Below, piece after piece: positions 25,435 through 35,800 of a stretch of 64,000 bases of DNA. Origin of the DNA: Terriglobales bacterium (GTDB lineage Bacteria; Acidobacteriota; Terriglobia; Terriglobales; Acidobacteriaceae); contig DASRER010000038.1 of assembly GCA_035651995.1 (NCBI GenBank), forward strand, positions 1 to 64,000, given 5' to 3'. The position numbers and the translations under genes are program-made. The notes beneath the pieces were generated by a model. That model was not told the DNA's origin. It ran no database searches and worked only from the letters and a program-made list of their open reading frames with translations. Each line of letters starts with the position of its first letter. Positions within the stretch are counted from its first letter, which is position 1.

Positions 25435-26864
25435 GCACGCCCTCCTGCTTTTTCTGAGGTCACGCAACCCAGGCCCAGGAAAGCCGCGGCATTGCCGAAG
25501 CACACGTCTTCGATCAGCCGGCCGGCCAGAGATTCGTCTGCCGGCAGGAGCCCGGCTTCGATGTCGGCGCCCAGCATGTTGCACAGCACGCGGCGGAAAT
25601 ACTCGTGCCGCGGGTATGACAGGAACGAGCGCGAATCGGTCACCATGCCGATGAAGCGCGAGAGCAGCCCGGTGTTGGAGAGCGCGTTGATCTGCCACTC
25701 AATCGCTTCCTTCTGATCGAGGAACCACCATCCACTGCCGAACTGGATCTTGCCGGCGGTGCTGCCGTCCGAGAAGCTGCCCGCGATGGTCGCGAACAGG
25801 TAGTTGTCGCGCGGGTTCAGGTTGTAGATCACCATCTTGGGCAGCGCGTTTTCCTGGTCGAGCCGGTCCAGGTAACTGACCAGCGCCTCCCCCTGCGGCC
25901 AGTCGCCCACGCAATCATAGCCCGCGTCGCGTCCCACCTGCTGGCGCATGCGCGAATTGGCGTTGCGCCGCGCCCCCAGGTGCATCTGCTTGGTCCAGCC
26001 TTTTTCGGCGTCGAGCCGCCCGAAGTACAGCATCATGAAGCCGGCAAAGCGGCTGCGCTCCTCCGGCGTCACCGCGCGGCCCGAACGGGCAGTATCGAAG
26101 ATCGCCGCCGCTTCCCGCTCGCTGCACAGGTCGGCGTAGCAATGGTCCAGGCCGTGGTCCGAGAGCCGGCAACCGAGCGCATGGAATTCGTCGTGACGCT
26201 TGCGAATCGAGGTGAGCAGGTCAGCGAGCTTGCGGATCTCCACGTTGGCGGTCGCGCCGATCTTGTCGATCCAGAAATTCCAGTCCACCGGCAGGTGAAC
26301 ATTCAGCACCGCATCCGGACGAAAGGTCGGATACACTCGCGTCGCCAGGTTCGACGCGGCAATCCGCTGGTGGTGCTCCAGGCTGTCGGCCGGATCGTCG
26401 GTCGTGCACACGGCGCGCACGCTGAACTTCGCCAGGATGCCGTGCGCGGTAAGTCCATCGGAGGCTAGCTGCTCGTTGGCGCGCTTCCAAATCGACGGCG
26501 CGGTTTTCTCGTCGAGAAGATCGTCAATGCCGAAGTAGCGCTTCAGCTCCAGGTGCGTCCAGTGATAGAGCGGGTTGCGCAGCGTGCGCGGCACCACCCG
26601 CGCCCAGGCCAGGAACTTCTCGTAGTCGCCGGCATCGCCGGTGCAGTACTTCTCGGCGACGCCGTCGGCCCGCATCGCGCGCCACTTGTAGTGGTCGCCC
26701 TCCAGCCACGCTTCAAACAGGTTCTTGAAGCGCCGGTTCTCGGCGATCTCGCGCGCCGGAAGATGGCAGTGGTAGTCGAGGATCGGCTGGCCGGCGGCGT
26801 ACTCCTCATAGAGCCGCTTCGCAGCATGGTTCTGAAGCAGGAAATCGTCGTGTATGAAGTTCAT
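25431..26864 (-). CDS. uxaC: Glucuronate isomerase (uronate isomerase)
   Basis: 477 aa, full family length. Converts D-glucuronate to D-fructuronate and D-galacturonate to D-tagaturonate in hexuronate catabolism. Recognisable blocks are FLLQNHAAKRLYEEYAAGQPILDYHCHLPAREIAENRRFKNLFEAWLEGDHYKWRAMRADGV (the HCH metal-site segment), VCTTDDPADSLEHHQ and GMVTDSRSFLSYPRHEYFRRVLCNMLG. No other hexuronate gene (uxaA, uxaB, uxuA, kdgK) is in the window. Upstream lies the double aldehyde dehydrogenase and deoC; downstream it overlaps the DUF3011 gene by four bases. A CGCCGGC-AACC-GCCGGCG hairpin (26902-26919) lies before it, which may separate it from the ALDH transcript. Confidence 0.95.
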   Translation of the reverse strand: MNFIHDDFLLQNHAAKRLYEEYAAGQPILDYHCHLPAREIAENRRFKNLFEAWLEGDHYKWRAMRADGVAEKYCTGDAGDYEKFLAWARVVPRTLRNPLYHWTHLELKRYFGIDDLLDEKTAPSIWKRANEQLASDGLTAHGILAKFSVRAVCTTDDPADSLEHHQRIAASNLATRVYPTFRPDAVLNVHLPVDWNFWIDKIGATANVEIRKLADLLTSIRKRHDEFHALGCRLSDHGLDHCYADLCSEREAAAIFDTARSGRAVTPEERSRFAGFMMLYFGRLDAEKGWTKQMHLGARRNANSRMRQQVGRDAGYDCVGDWPQGEALVSYLDRLDQENALPKMVIYNLNPRDNYLFATIAGSFSDGSTAGKIQFGSGWWFLDQKEAIEWQINALSNTGLLSRFIGMVTDSRSFLSYPRHEYFRRVLCNMLGADIEAGLLPADESLAGRLIEDVCFGNAAAFLGLGCVTSEKAGGRA

Positions 26865-26901
26865 GAGTTGCGCAATGCGTTGTCGACTGCACTCAAGGTT
26901 T

Positions 26902-26919
26902 CGCCGGCAACCGCCGGCG
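26902..26919 (-). repeat. GC-rich inverted repeat between aldehyde dehydrogenase gene and uxaC
   Basis: A perfect 7-bp stem CGCCGGC / GCCGGCG with loop AACC. No T-run follows on either strand, so termination would need Rho or be partial. Confidence 0.4.
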
Positions 26920-26938
26920 GCACAGCCGCCCTACTGCG

Positions 26939-29323
26939 CTACTCCCCGTAGGGCACCCAGATGTTCTTGACCTGTGTGGCGTGATGCAAAAACCAGCGGC
27001 CCTCCGCCTGGCGCGCGTCAAACCAGTCGATGGAGCGGCCTTCGTTCGTCCACACCTGCTTCAGGTTCCCGGTCGAGAGCGACTTCGCCGCCTCCGCCGC
27101 GGCGGCATCGGCAAACGACCAGATGGCGTCCACGTCATCGTGCTCAGCCAGCACCTTCATGAGTTCCATCGCGCGCCCGGTCACAATGTTGACCACGCCG
27201 CCCGGCAGGTCGCTCGTGTCGAGCACCTGGTAGAGGTCGCCGACAATGAGCGGATAAAGCTCGGAAGGAATCGCGACCACCGTGTTCCCTGCCGCGATCG
27301 CCGGCATGACAACCGATACGAATCCCAGCAACGGCGCTTCCCGCGGACAAACGATGCCCACCGTCCCGATCGGCTCGTTCATCGCCAGCGCGACGTTGCG
27401 GAACGGCGGGTTGTGCACCGCGCCGTCGTACTTGTCCGCCCACGCCGCATACGAGAAGATGCGCTCGATGCTCGCCTGCACCTCGGCCGCCGCCTGCTGC
27501 TCGCCGACCACGCGCGACAGCCCCGCGGCCGCCTGCGTGCCGCGCTGGGAAAGATTTTCCGCGATGTAGAACAGCACCTGCGCGCGATTATGCGCCGTGG
27601 CCTTGCCCCAGCCTTCTGCTTTGTGTGCGGCCTCCACGGCATTGCGAATGTCTTTGCGGTTCCCCAGCGGGATTTCGCCGAGCAGCGCGCCATCGGCGGC
27701 GTGCACCGGCAGGCTGTATCCGGAATCGGGACGCGCCTGCTTCCCGCCGATGTAGAGCTTTACCGTGCGGTCAATCGCGGGCATGCCGGAATCGCCGTCG
27801 TCGTTTTCGTCGGCGCCGACCGACGCCGTCGCCGCGCGAAGCTGCGGCGCGCTCTTGAACCATGCCGGCTCCAGATACTCCAGCAGGCCCTCGCGTCCGC
27901 CTTCGCGTCCGTAGCCGCTCTCGCGATATCCGCCAAAGCCGCAGGCCGCGTCGAACAGGTTCGTGCTGTTCACCCAAACCACGCCCGCCTTCAGTTGCGC
28001 CGCCACGTGCAGCGCCACGTTGATGCTCTCGCTCCACACGCTCGCCGCCAGGCCATACGTCGTGTTGTTGGCTAGTTCAACGGCCTCGCGCGGCGTGCGG
28101 AAGCTCATCGCCGCCAGCACCGGTCCGAAGATCTCCTCCTGCGCCACGGTCGAGGCCGGATGCACATTAATAAGGAGCGTGGGCGGGAAATAGAGACCGC
28201 GCGCCGGCACCGGCGTCGAGGGCTGCCAGCAACTCGCGCCCTCCGAAACACCCTGCTCCACCAGCCGCTTGATGCGCTCCAGTTGCACCGGCGCAACGAT
28301 GGCGCCGATGTCGATCGCCTTGTCGAGCGGCGGCCCCATGCGCAGCGACTCCATGCGCTCGCGAATTTTCCCGATCAGCGGCTCGGCGATGCTCTCCTGC
28401 ATCAGCAGCCGCGACCCGGCGCAGCAGACCTGCCCCTGGTTGAACCAGATTCCGTCCACCAGGCCTTCCACGGCGCTGTCCAGGTCGGCGTCCTCGAAAA
28501 TGATGAACGGCGACTTGCCGCCGAGTTCGAGCGAAATCTTCTTGTGGCTCGCGGCGGTCGCTTTGCGGATGATGCGCCCGACCTCGGTCGAACCGGTAAA
28601 AGCGATCTTGTCCACGTCGTCGTGCTTCACTAGCGCTTCGCCCGTGCGCCCGTCGCCGGTCACGATGTTGACCACGCCCGGCGGCAGCCCGGCTTCGGCG
28701 CACAACTCGGCGAACGCCAGCGCGCTCAGCGGGGTGAATTCGGCGGGCTTCAGGACAACGGTGTTGCCCGTCGCCAGCGCCGGCGCGATCTTCCACGCCA
28801 GCATCAGCAGCGGGAAATTCCACGGGATCACCTGCCCCACGACGCCGCAGGCGGTATAGCCGGGAAATTCCTGCTCGAGCAGTTGCGCCCATCCGGCGTG
28901 GTGGTAGAAGTGCCGCGCGACCAGCGGAATATCAATGTCACGGCTCTCGCGGATGGGCTTGCCGTTGTCCATCGTCTCGATCACGGCCAGCCGCCGCGAG
29001 TGCTTCTGCACCTGTCGTGCAAGCGCGTACAGATAGCGCGCGCGCGCATGTGGCGTGAGCGCCTGCCACGCCGGCAACGCTTTCCGCGCCGCTTCAACGG
29101 CGGCGTTCACATCAGCAAGCGAGCCCTGCGCCACCTGCGCGAGCCGCTCGCCGGTGGAAGGATCGTTGCTATCGAAGTATTCGCCGGCCGAGGGCGCAAG
29201 CCACGCGCCGTTCACGAAGTGACCGAAACGGCGCTTGTGGCCGTCCAGCCACGCTAGCGCCTCTTTTGGATCTTCCGGCGCGGGGCCGTATTCCATGCTG
29301 ACGAATTTTTCGACGATGCTCAT
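26939..29323 (-). CDS. Tandem aldehyde dehydrogenase; second ALDH half lacks the catalytic part
   Basis: 794 aa from ATG 29323 (a much longer frame upstream overlaps deoC and is spurious). Residues ~25-490 are a complete NAD(P)-dependent aldehyde dehydrogenase. Visible are the NAD site (VIPWNFPLLMLAWKIAPALATGNTVVLKPAE, TGSTEVGR), Glu in SLELGGKSPFI, and the catalytic Cys in WFNQGQVCCAGSR at about 298. Residues ~520-780 repeat only the N-terminal, cofactor-domain half of an ALDH (VKLYIGGKQARPDSGYSL, IGTVGIVCPREAPLLGFVSVVMPAIAAGNTVVAIPSE) and stop before any catalytic Cys. The duplicated half is therefore probably structural. It lies 26 bases downstream of deoC, so it likely oxidises acetaldehyde released from deoxyribose 5-phosphate. 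Confidence 0.9.
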   Translation of the reverse strand: MSIVEKFVSMEYGPAPEDPKEALAWLDGHKRRFGHFVNGAWLAPSAGEYFDSNDPSTGERLAQVAQGSLADVNAAVEAARKALPAWQALTPHARARYLYALARQVQKHSRRLAVIETMDNGKPIRESRDIDIPLVARHFYHHAGWAQLLEQEFPGYTACGVVGQVIPWNFPLLMLAWKIAPALATGNTVVLKPAEFTPLSALAFAELCAEAGLPPGVVNIVTGDGRTGEALVKHDDVDKIAFTGSTEVGRIIRKATAASHKKISLELGGKSPFIIFEDADLDSAVEGLVDGIWFNQGQVCCAGSRLLMQESIAEPLIGKIRERMESLRMGPPLDKAIDIGAIVAPVQLERIKRLVEQGVSEGASCWQPSTPVPARGLYFPPTLLINVHPASTVAQEEIFGPVLAAMSFRTPREAVELANNTTYGLAASVWSESINVALHVAAQLKAGVVWVNSTNLFDAACGFGGYRESGYGREGGREGLLEYLEPAWFKSAPQLRAATASVGADENDDGDSGMPAIDRTVKLYIGGKQARPDSGYSLPVHAADGALLGEIPLGNRKDIRNAVEAAHKAEGWGKATAHNRAQVLFYIAENLSQRGTQAAAGLSRVVGEQQAAAEVQASIERIFSYAAWADKYDGAVHNPPFRNVALAMNEPIGTVGIVCPREAPLLGFVSVVMPAIAAGNTVVAIPSELYPLIVGDLYQVLDTSDLPGGVVNIVTGRAMELMKVLAEHDDVDAIWSFADAAAAEAAKSLSTGNLKQVWTNEGRSIDWFDARQAEGRWFLHHATQVKNIWVPYGE

Positions 29324-29349
29324 GGGCCCTTTTTGTTCAGCTTGCCGTA

Positions 29350-30405
29350 TTAAGCAATCGGATGACGGTGCTCGGCCGAGTATCGGCCGGTGGCGAAGTA
29401 TTCCAGCTGCCGCTCGATGTCGGCCAGCATGCCGCTGGCGCCGAAGCGGAACAGGCTCGCCTGCATCCACGGCACGCCCAGCTCTTCGCGCATCAGCGAC
29501 AGCCACTCCAGCGACTGCTTCGCCGTCCGGATGCCGCCCGCCGGCTTGAAACCCACCGCCATGCCGGTTTGGTGCGCGTACTCGCGGATGGCGCGCGTCA
29601 TCACCAGCCCGGCGGGAAGCGTGGCGTTGGTCGCCTCTTTTCCGGTCGACGTCTTGATGAAGTCGGCGCCGGCCATCATCGCCACGTAGCTGGCTCTGGC
29701 AACGTTGCGCAGCGTCAGCAGGTCGCCCGTCCCGAGAATCACTTTCAGGTGCGCGCGTCCGCAGGCTTCCTTGAAGGTCGCGACTTCGTCGTACAGCGCC
29801 TGCCACTGCCCGCCGAACACGTGCGCGCGCGTGATGACCACGTCAATCTCGTGCGCGCCCGCTTCGACCGAGCGGCGAATCTCCGCCACGCGCTCCGCCA
29901 GCGGCGAGAGTCCCGCCGGAAAACCGGTGGAGACCGCCGCTACGTGAATGCCGCTGCCTTCCAGCGCCTGCAGCGCCGTCTCGATGAACGTGTGATACAC
30001 GCACACCGCCGCGACCTTGATTCCCAGTTCTTCCACGCCCAGCTTCTGCGCCAGCGGCTGCTGGATCGGCTGCCGCGCCTTGGCGCACAGCCGCCGGACA
30101 CGCTCATGCGTGTCGTCGCCCGAAAGCGTGGTCAGGTCCATGCACGAGATGGCGCGCAGCAGCCACGCCGCCTGCCATTCCTTCTTCACCGTGCGACGCG
30201 CCACCAGCGACTGCGCGCGGCGCTCCACCGCGCTGGTGTTCACCCGAACCTCTTCCACCCAGTCAATGTTCAGCGGAATGCCGCGGTTGGCGACCAGATC
30301 GCGGCCGCCGAGGGTGGCAATCGCCTGCTCAGTCGAGTTCAGGGCTTCGCTGGCGCGAACCGTCACAGCCGCCACACTGTCCTTCTTGACCAACTTCACG
30401 GCCAT
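29350..30405 (-). CDS. deoC: Deoxyribose-phosphate aldolase
   Basis: Splits 2-deoxy-D-ribose 5-phosphate into glyceraldehyde 3-phosphate and acetaldehyde. 351 aa from ATG 30405 (GGGAGC upstream), longer than E. coli DeoC (259 aa) mainly through an N-terminal extension, as in other long DeoC proteins. The Schiff-base Lys is in ADFIKTSTGKEATNA (about 249). The second Lys of the proton relay is at MAVGFKPAGGIRTAK, and KVAAVCVYHTFIE-like and ISCMDLTTLSGDD blocks are present. The C-terminal YYS-type tail is replaced by ATGRYSAEHRHPIA. It heads an apparent operon with the double aldehyde dehydrogenase. Confidence 0.95.
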   Translation of the reverse strand: MAVKLVKKDSVAAVTVRASEALNSTEQAIATLGGRDLVANRGIPLNIDWVEEVRVNTSAVERRAQSLVARRTVKKEWQAAWLLRAISCMDLTTLSGDDTHERVRRLCAKARQPIQQPLAQKLGVEELGIKVAAVCVYHTFIETALQALEGSGIHVAAVSTGFPAGLSPLAERVAEIRRSVEAGAHEIDVVITRAHVFGGQWQALYDEVATFKEACGRAHLKVILGTGDLLTLRNVARASYVAMMAGADFIKTSTGKEATNATLPAGLVMTRAIREYAHQTGMAVGFKPAGGIRTAKQSLEWLSLMREELGVPWMQASLFRFGASGMLADIERQLEYFATGRYSAEHRHPIA

Positions 30406-30636
30406 ACTCAGCTCCCGTGGCGCCGCACTGAACCGTTTCAAAGCGTAATGCTTCGTCTCAGGCGTTTGAGAGCTGCCATTGTATCCAATATTCCCGGGGA
30501 GCCAGCGCAATCTGCGCCGCCTGAGAGGGGCCGCCGCCGAGCGGCGGCTCGCCAATCCTGGTGCCCTTGCGAAGGAGATTCGCAAAAGTCTCTCGTCGAT
30601 GCAATTTCTTGCGCTGCAGCGAGTTACCAGCGGCGG

Positions 30637-31377
30637 CTACAGCAGATGGCGAAACCCTTCCGAATTGAAAAACCGCTCGGGGGTCGTGACCTCAACGATC
30701 TTGCCCGCCGACATAGCAATCAGCGTGTGGCCCAGCGCCATGGCCTCATCGTAGGAGTGTGTGACGTACAGCGTGGGGACGCTCTGCACCTCCGGGCGTC
30801 GCTTCAGATCGCCCACGATCGCCGTTCGTGTCGCCAGGTCCAGCGCCGACAACGGCTCGTCAAGCAGCACCAGTTGCGGACGCGGTGCCAGGGTGCGCGC
30901 CAGCGCCACCCGCTGCTTTTCGCCGCCGGAGAGGCCATCGGCCCTCCGCCGCGCGACTCCTGCCGCGTCAAACGCCTCCAGCATCTCGTGCGCTCGTCTC
31001 CCCTGCTCGCTCGCCGGCTTGGCGAAAAGCCCGAAGCGCACGTTCTGCGTCGCCGTCATGTGCGGGAACAGCGCCAGCTCCTGGAAGACGTAGCCCACGC
31101 GCCGCGCGCGCGAAGGAACGTCAACGGCCGCGCCGGAATCGTAGAGCTGCTCGTCGCCCATCGCTACCCGGCCTTCATCCGGCGTCAGCAGACCGGCAAT
31201 GCAGTTCAGCAGTGTAGTTTTCCCGCATCCCGAGGGACCGAAGAGGATGGTCACGCCCGGCCCGGCGTGAAATGCAACCTCGAGCGTGAATTCGGCCGAG
31301 AGCCGCTTGCGCAAACGGACGTCGAGCGCCGGGGCCGCGTTGGCCGGCGGCCTCACCGGCCCGCCTGCGGACGCCAC
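30637..31377 (-). CDS. modC: Molybdate ABC transporter ATP-binding protein (short ModC)
   Basis: 246 aa. All ABC motifs are present: Walker A GPSGCGKTT, Q-loop YVFQELALFPHMT, signature LSGGEKQRVALART, Walker B LVLLDEPLSALD, and the switch His in YVTHSYDEA. It ends soon after PERFFNSEGFRHLL, so the C-terminal molybdate-binding (Mop/TOBE) domain of E. coli-type ModC is missing. Substrate assignment rests on modB and modA, which lie directly upstream on the same strand; the modC start overlaps the end of modB by 25 bases. Confidence 0.9.
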   Translation of the reverse strand: MASAGGPVRPPANAAPALDVRLRKRLSAEFTLEVAFHAGPGVTILFGPSGCGKTTLLNCIAGLLTPDEGRVAMGDEQLYDSGAAVDVPSRARRVGYVFQELALFPHMTATQNVRFGLFAKPASEQGRRAHEMLEAFDAAGVARRRADGLSGGEKQRVALARTLAPRPQLVLLDEPLSALDLATRTAIVGDLKRRPEVQSVPTLYVTHSYDEAMALGHTLIAMSAGKIVEVTTPERFFNSEGFRHLL

Positions 31378-32036
31378 AGGCTCCAGCTGGCGCGCGCCGC
31401 TCCATACACCGCGGCCAATACCGCGAACGAAAACACCAGCAGCGCGAGCGACGTGCGCCCCGCGGCGGCGTAGTTCAGTGTTTGCGCTTCGTCATAAATC
31501 GCGATGGAGACGGTTTGCGTCACGCCGGGAATGTTGCCGCCCACCATCAGCACCACGCCGAACTCGCCCAGCGTGTGCGCGAACGCCAGCACCAGGCTGG
31601 TGATCAGGCCGGCGCGCGAAAGCGGCAGCGTCACGGTCAGGAACGTGCGCAGCCGCGAACTGCCCAGCATCTCCGACGCCTGCAGATATCGCTTGTCTAC
31701 CAATCGAAACGACGCCACCAGCGGCTGCACGCCAAACGGCAGACTGTAGAGCACCGATGCGACCACCAGCCCCGCGAACGTAAACGGCAGCGGGCTGCCG
31801 AACAGGCCTGCATAGGCGCGTCCCAGCGGGCTGCGTGCGCCCAGCCCCGCCAGCACATAGAAACCGAGCACGGTCGGCGGCAGCACCAGCGGCAGCGCGA
31901 CCACCGCTTCCACCAAAAACATCCACCGGCGGCGCGAAAATGCGATCCACCACGCCAGCGGCAGCGCGAGCACGAACAGGACCGCCGTCGTCGTAAGCGC
32001 CAGGCGCAGGCTGAGGAAGATCGCCGGCCAGTTCAT
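31353..32036 (-). CDS. modB: Molybdate ABC transporter permease
   Basis: 227 aa inner-membrane protein with about five to six helices. Typical blocks are LRLALTTTAVLFVLALPLAWWIAFSRRRW, VALPLVLPPTVLGFYVL, and the EAA loop ASEMLGSSRLRTFLTVTLPLSRAGLITSLVLAFAHTLGEFGVVLMVGGNIPG, which contacts ModC. Four-base overlap with modA and 25-base overlap with modC show a single transcription unit. Confidence 0.93.
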   Translation of the reverse strand: MNWPAIFLSLRLALTTTAVLFVLALPLAWWIAFSRRRWMFLVEAVVALPLVLPPTVLGFYVLAGLGARSPLGRAYAGLFGSPLPFTFAGLVVASVLYSLPFGVQPLVASFRLVDKRYLQASEMLGSSRLRTFLTVTLPLSRAGLITSLVLAFAHTLGEFGVVLMVGGNIPGVTQTVSIAIYDEAQTLNYAAAGRTSLALLVFSFAVLAAVYGAARASWSLWRPQAGR

Positions 32037-32839
32037 TTTGCCGGCCTCGCTGGCGGCGCCGTTGTGGAGCTTGTGTCGGATGTTTGCAAGCCGTACTGCG
32101 ACATCAGCTCCCGAATCTCCGGCGTCTGCAGCAAACCAATCAGCGATCGCGCCGCTTCCTTCTGCCGCGAGCCCTTCAGAATGACCGCGGCCTGCTCGAT
32201 CGGCGGGTGCAGTTCCTGCGGAACAAGTGCGTAGCTTCCCTTCTGCTTCATCGCCGGCGCAAGCGCGAGCGACAGCGCGATGATGCCGGCGTCGGCATTG
32301 CCCGTTTCAGCGAACTGCGCCGCCTGCGCCACGTTTTCGCCCAGCACGATCTTGCCCGCAACCTCGTCCTTGATTCCCGCGCGTTCCAGCGCCGCCATCG
32401 CCGCGCGTCCATACGGCGCATGCGCGGGATTCGCGATCGCAATCCGGCGCACGCCCGGCGCGGTGAGGGCCCCCAGACCCTTGGCCGGGTCAACCGGCGA
32501 ACCCTTCGGCGCCCACACAACAATGCGGCCCGTGGCATAGCGATACAAGCTGCCCGGCTCGGCGGCGCCCGACTCGACCAGCTTCTGCGCGTAATCGACG
32601 TCGGCGGAGAAAAACAGGTCGTAGGGCGCGCCGTTCTGTATCTGGGCGAAAAGGTTTCCCGATGAACCCAGCGACAGCACCACACGATTGCCGGTGCGCG
32701 CCTCGTAACGGGCGGCGACCTGCTTGAACGCACCCGCCAGATCAGCGGCCGCGGCGACGAAAACGTCTGCCGCGCGGCAGCACACGGCGAACGTCAGGAC
32801 AAGTAGCAGCGTGCAATAGCGCGTCAGCCGTTGGAACAT
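32033..32839 (-). CDS. modA: Molybdate-binding periplasmic protein
   Basis: 268 aa. The second of two close ATGs (32839) is chosen because GGAG lies six bases before it. A signal peptide ending in CCRAA precedes the mature start DVFVAAAADLAGAFKQVAARYEARTG. Oxyanion-binding positions are in LSLGSSGNLFAQIQNGAPYDLFFSADVDYAQ. The family block IRRIAIANPAHAPYGRAAMAALERAG is present. It is the first gene of modABC. I saw no ModE box or Moco riboswitch before it, but the 39-base gap to the upstream receptor gene leaves little room. Confidence 0.93.
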   Translation of the reverse strand: MFQRLTRYCTLLLVLTFAVCCRAADVFVAAAADLAGAFKQVAARYEARTGNRVVLSLGSSGNLFAQIQNGAPYDLFFSADVDYAQKLVESGAAEPGSLYRYATGRIVVWAPKGSPVDPAKGLGALTAPGVRRIAIANPAHAPYGRAAMAALERAGIKDEVAGKIVLGENVAQAAQFAETGNADAGIIALSLALAPAMKQKGSYALVPQELHPPIEQAAVILKGSRQKEAARSLIGLLQTPEIRELMSQYGLQTSDTSSTTAPPARPAK

Positions 32840-32878
32840 GATCATCTCCGGTCAGCGTCGTTGTCGTTCAATCCCATG

Positions 32879-35800
32879 TCAGTAATTGAGTTTGATTCCG
32901 AACTGAATCACGCGGGGATCGTTCACCGTCGCAACGATTGTTCCGAAGGCCGCGCTGCCCAGCACGCCATTGGGCTGCGCGAAAGCGGGGGTATTGGTCA
33001 AGTTGAACACCTCTGCGCGAAACTCCAGGTCGGCAGTTTCCTTGATCCGGGAGTGCTTGATCAAGGCAATGTCCCCGTTGCGATACGCGGGCCCGCGTAT
33101 GGGATTCCGCGAGCTGTTGCCGAGAGTGAATTGCGGCGCAGCCACAAAAGCAGCGGTATTGAACCACCGTCCTGTGCCGCGCTGGCCAGGAGGAAGGTTC
33201 GGCGTCGCGACCACGTTGGGACGCTGCACCCCGTAACCGGCGAAGGCGTTGAAGTTTGTGGCTTGCGTGACAGCCACCGGCATGCCCGACTGCCATGTCA
33301 CGATTCCGCTCAGCTGCCAGCCCTGGAGCAAGGCGCCGGCGATACCGGCCGGGGCGACACGGTGTCCTTTCCCGATCGGCGCGTCCCATGTGTAGCTCGC
33401 GACCGTCACGTTGGGCATGTCGCCGGTCGAGGAATCGCGCTCGCGCCGGGAGTCAAAGCTGTCGGCGACCGGGAAGTTGGCGACCGGGCCGGTCAGCACC
33501 GAAGCGTTGAACACCGACGAGGCGGTATCAATCAGCTTCGAGTGGGTGTAGCTAACCAAAAAGGACACACCATGCGCCATTCGTTGCTGAAAACGCAGCT
33601 CGCCGGCGTGATAGACGGTGCTGCCGGTGTTGTTACGGTACAGCGCGACCGTCGTGAACGCCGGGAACGGCTTGAGGAGCTGCCCCTGCGGGATCGTCGG
33701 ATCGCCAATGGATGACGAGCGGGGCACAACGCCAAAGAAAGGATTCGCCACCCGCGTCAGCAGAGAGTTGCCCTGGGCCAGTTGTTGCGGCGTGAGCTGG
33801 TTGATGTTCACGTCGGGCACGCCGACGTGGGTGATATGCGAACCGCTATACGCAACCTGCAGCGAGCTGCCACGCCACAGCTCGCGCTCGACCGCGGCAT
33901 TCCATTGTTGCGCGTATCCTGAGCCGAGTTCCCGATTTACCCCGAAAACGCCCTGCCCCAGCCCGGCATCGGGCGTGAGCGGCAAGGGCGTGACCGTTGG
34001 CCCGGCACTTAGCACGAACGCTGGCACGATGTTATCCAGCGTGCGCTGCGACGTGGTTTGCAGAAAGGGGAACTGGGGGGTCGTGAACGGTGTCGTGATG
34101 CCCGTCTGCTCGATCCAGACCAGCCCGTATCCCGAACGCACGACCGTCTTGTCGGTCAGCATGTACGCCAGGCCGAACCTCGGGCCGACGTTGCCCCAGT
34201 GCAGCTCGCGCGCCGAACGTGAGAATCCGTTCTTGCCCAAATAGTCCAGTTTCTGCGTTCGAAAATTAAACACGGCGCCTTGATCGTCCGCTTCCGTGGA
34301 GGGAAAGTTCAGCGTGTAGCGCAAACCGGCGTTAAGCGTGAGGCGTGGCGTTGCTTTCCAGTTGTCCTGCATGAAGTATTCCTGAATGTGCGCGCGCGGG
34401 CGGATGACCTTGCCCTGCAGATCAATGGCGAACTGCTGCACCTGTCCCAACAGAAAGCTGGCCAGAGCATTGCCCGTGCCGCTCACGCCCGGCTGATCGG
34501 TGAACAGCTGCGAGAAGGTGAAGACACCCGTAGGGTTCGGCGGTTGCAGGACGTCGAGCCGCTCCCAGCGGAAGTCCAGTCCAAATCGAAGCGTATGCGC
34601 GCCGAGCTGCTTCGTGGCGGTGTCCACAATTTCTGTGACGTCGGTCTTGAAATCGGCGAACGCGTTTGCCGGTGACCCGATCTGCTGCACGCCGCCAATT
34701 GAAAATACGGGCAACGCATTGGCAAAGGCCGCGACGCTGGGAAGGCCGGGCAGCTTCAGGCTCTGGGCTGCCGGGGCGTCCAGCGTTGCGCCGCGTGTGC
34801 GGTTCGTGCGCCGCGTATATCCGAAGCGGAGCTCGATCAGCAATGCGCGCCCGAAGGCATGGTTGTAGCCCGCCACGAACTGCTGCCCGCCGTTCTCGGT
34901 GAGCGCAATGGCGCCGCTTGTAATGTTGCCGCTGCCATCGGGAAGCGGAGCGACCGGCTGCTCGATGTCGTGGAAATACGAGTAGCGGCCAAAAAGCTGG
35001 TGGGAGTCGCCGATTACATGGTCGAAACGGACGTCGAACTGGTGCTGATGATCGTCATCGTTGCCGACCCGTGTGAAGTTGTTTGCCGTTCCCGCCTGCG
35101 TGGGCAACGGAAAACGGTTCAGCAGGGCGGCGGCGACCGGGTCAATGCGGTTGCTGGGGATCGTGTTGTTGGCAAATGCAGTTCTGGTAAACGTGGTCCC
35201 AACCTGCTTGGTAGTAGCCGGGTCGAAAATTGCCGGAACCTTGCCGCTGATCGCCTCCGTAAAGATGCCTTGCCGTTGCAGAAGGGTCGGTACGGTTGAA
35301 ATCCGCACCGTCCCGACGGCCTGGCGTGTCCCCTGATAGTCAGCGAAGAAGAATGTGCGCCCTCGGACGATCGGTCCGCCGATGGCGGCGCCATACTGGT
35401 TCCGTCGAAACACCGGTTTGTCGGCGCCGGCGGGTGCAAAGTAGTTGCGTGCGTTCAGCGCCTCGTTGCGAACGAACTCAAACACCGTTCCGTGGAAGGC
35501 GTTGCTGCCGCTGCGCGTCGTCAGGTTGACTACGCCGCCATTGAACCGGCCAAACTCCGCCGACACACCGCTGCTCTGAACGTTGAACTCCTGGATCGCG
35601 TCAATCACCGGAAAAAACGCAACCTGCCCGGGTTCCGGCTGCAGGGCGCTGATGCCGTCGAAGAGGTATTCATTCGTTCGCGGACGGCCGCCGTTGATGC
35701 GCGGCAACAGTGTGCCGGGCGGCAGCGCGACGCCCGGCGCCAGGGTCGCGAGTTGAACGAACGTCCGGCCATTCAACGGGAGTCCCACGATTCGATCGTG

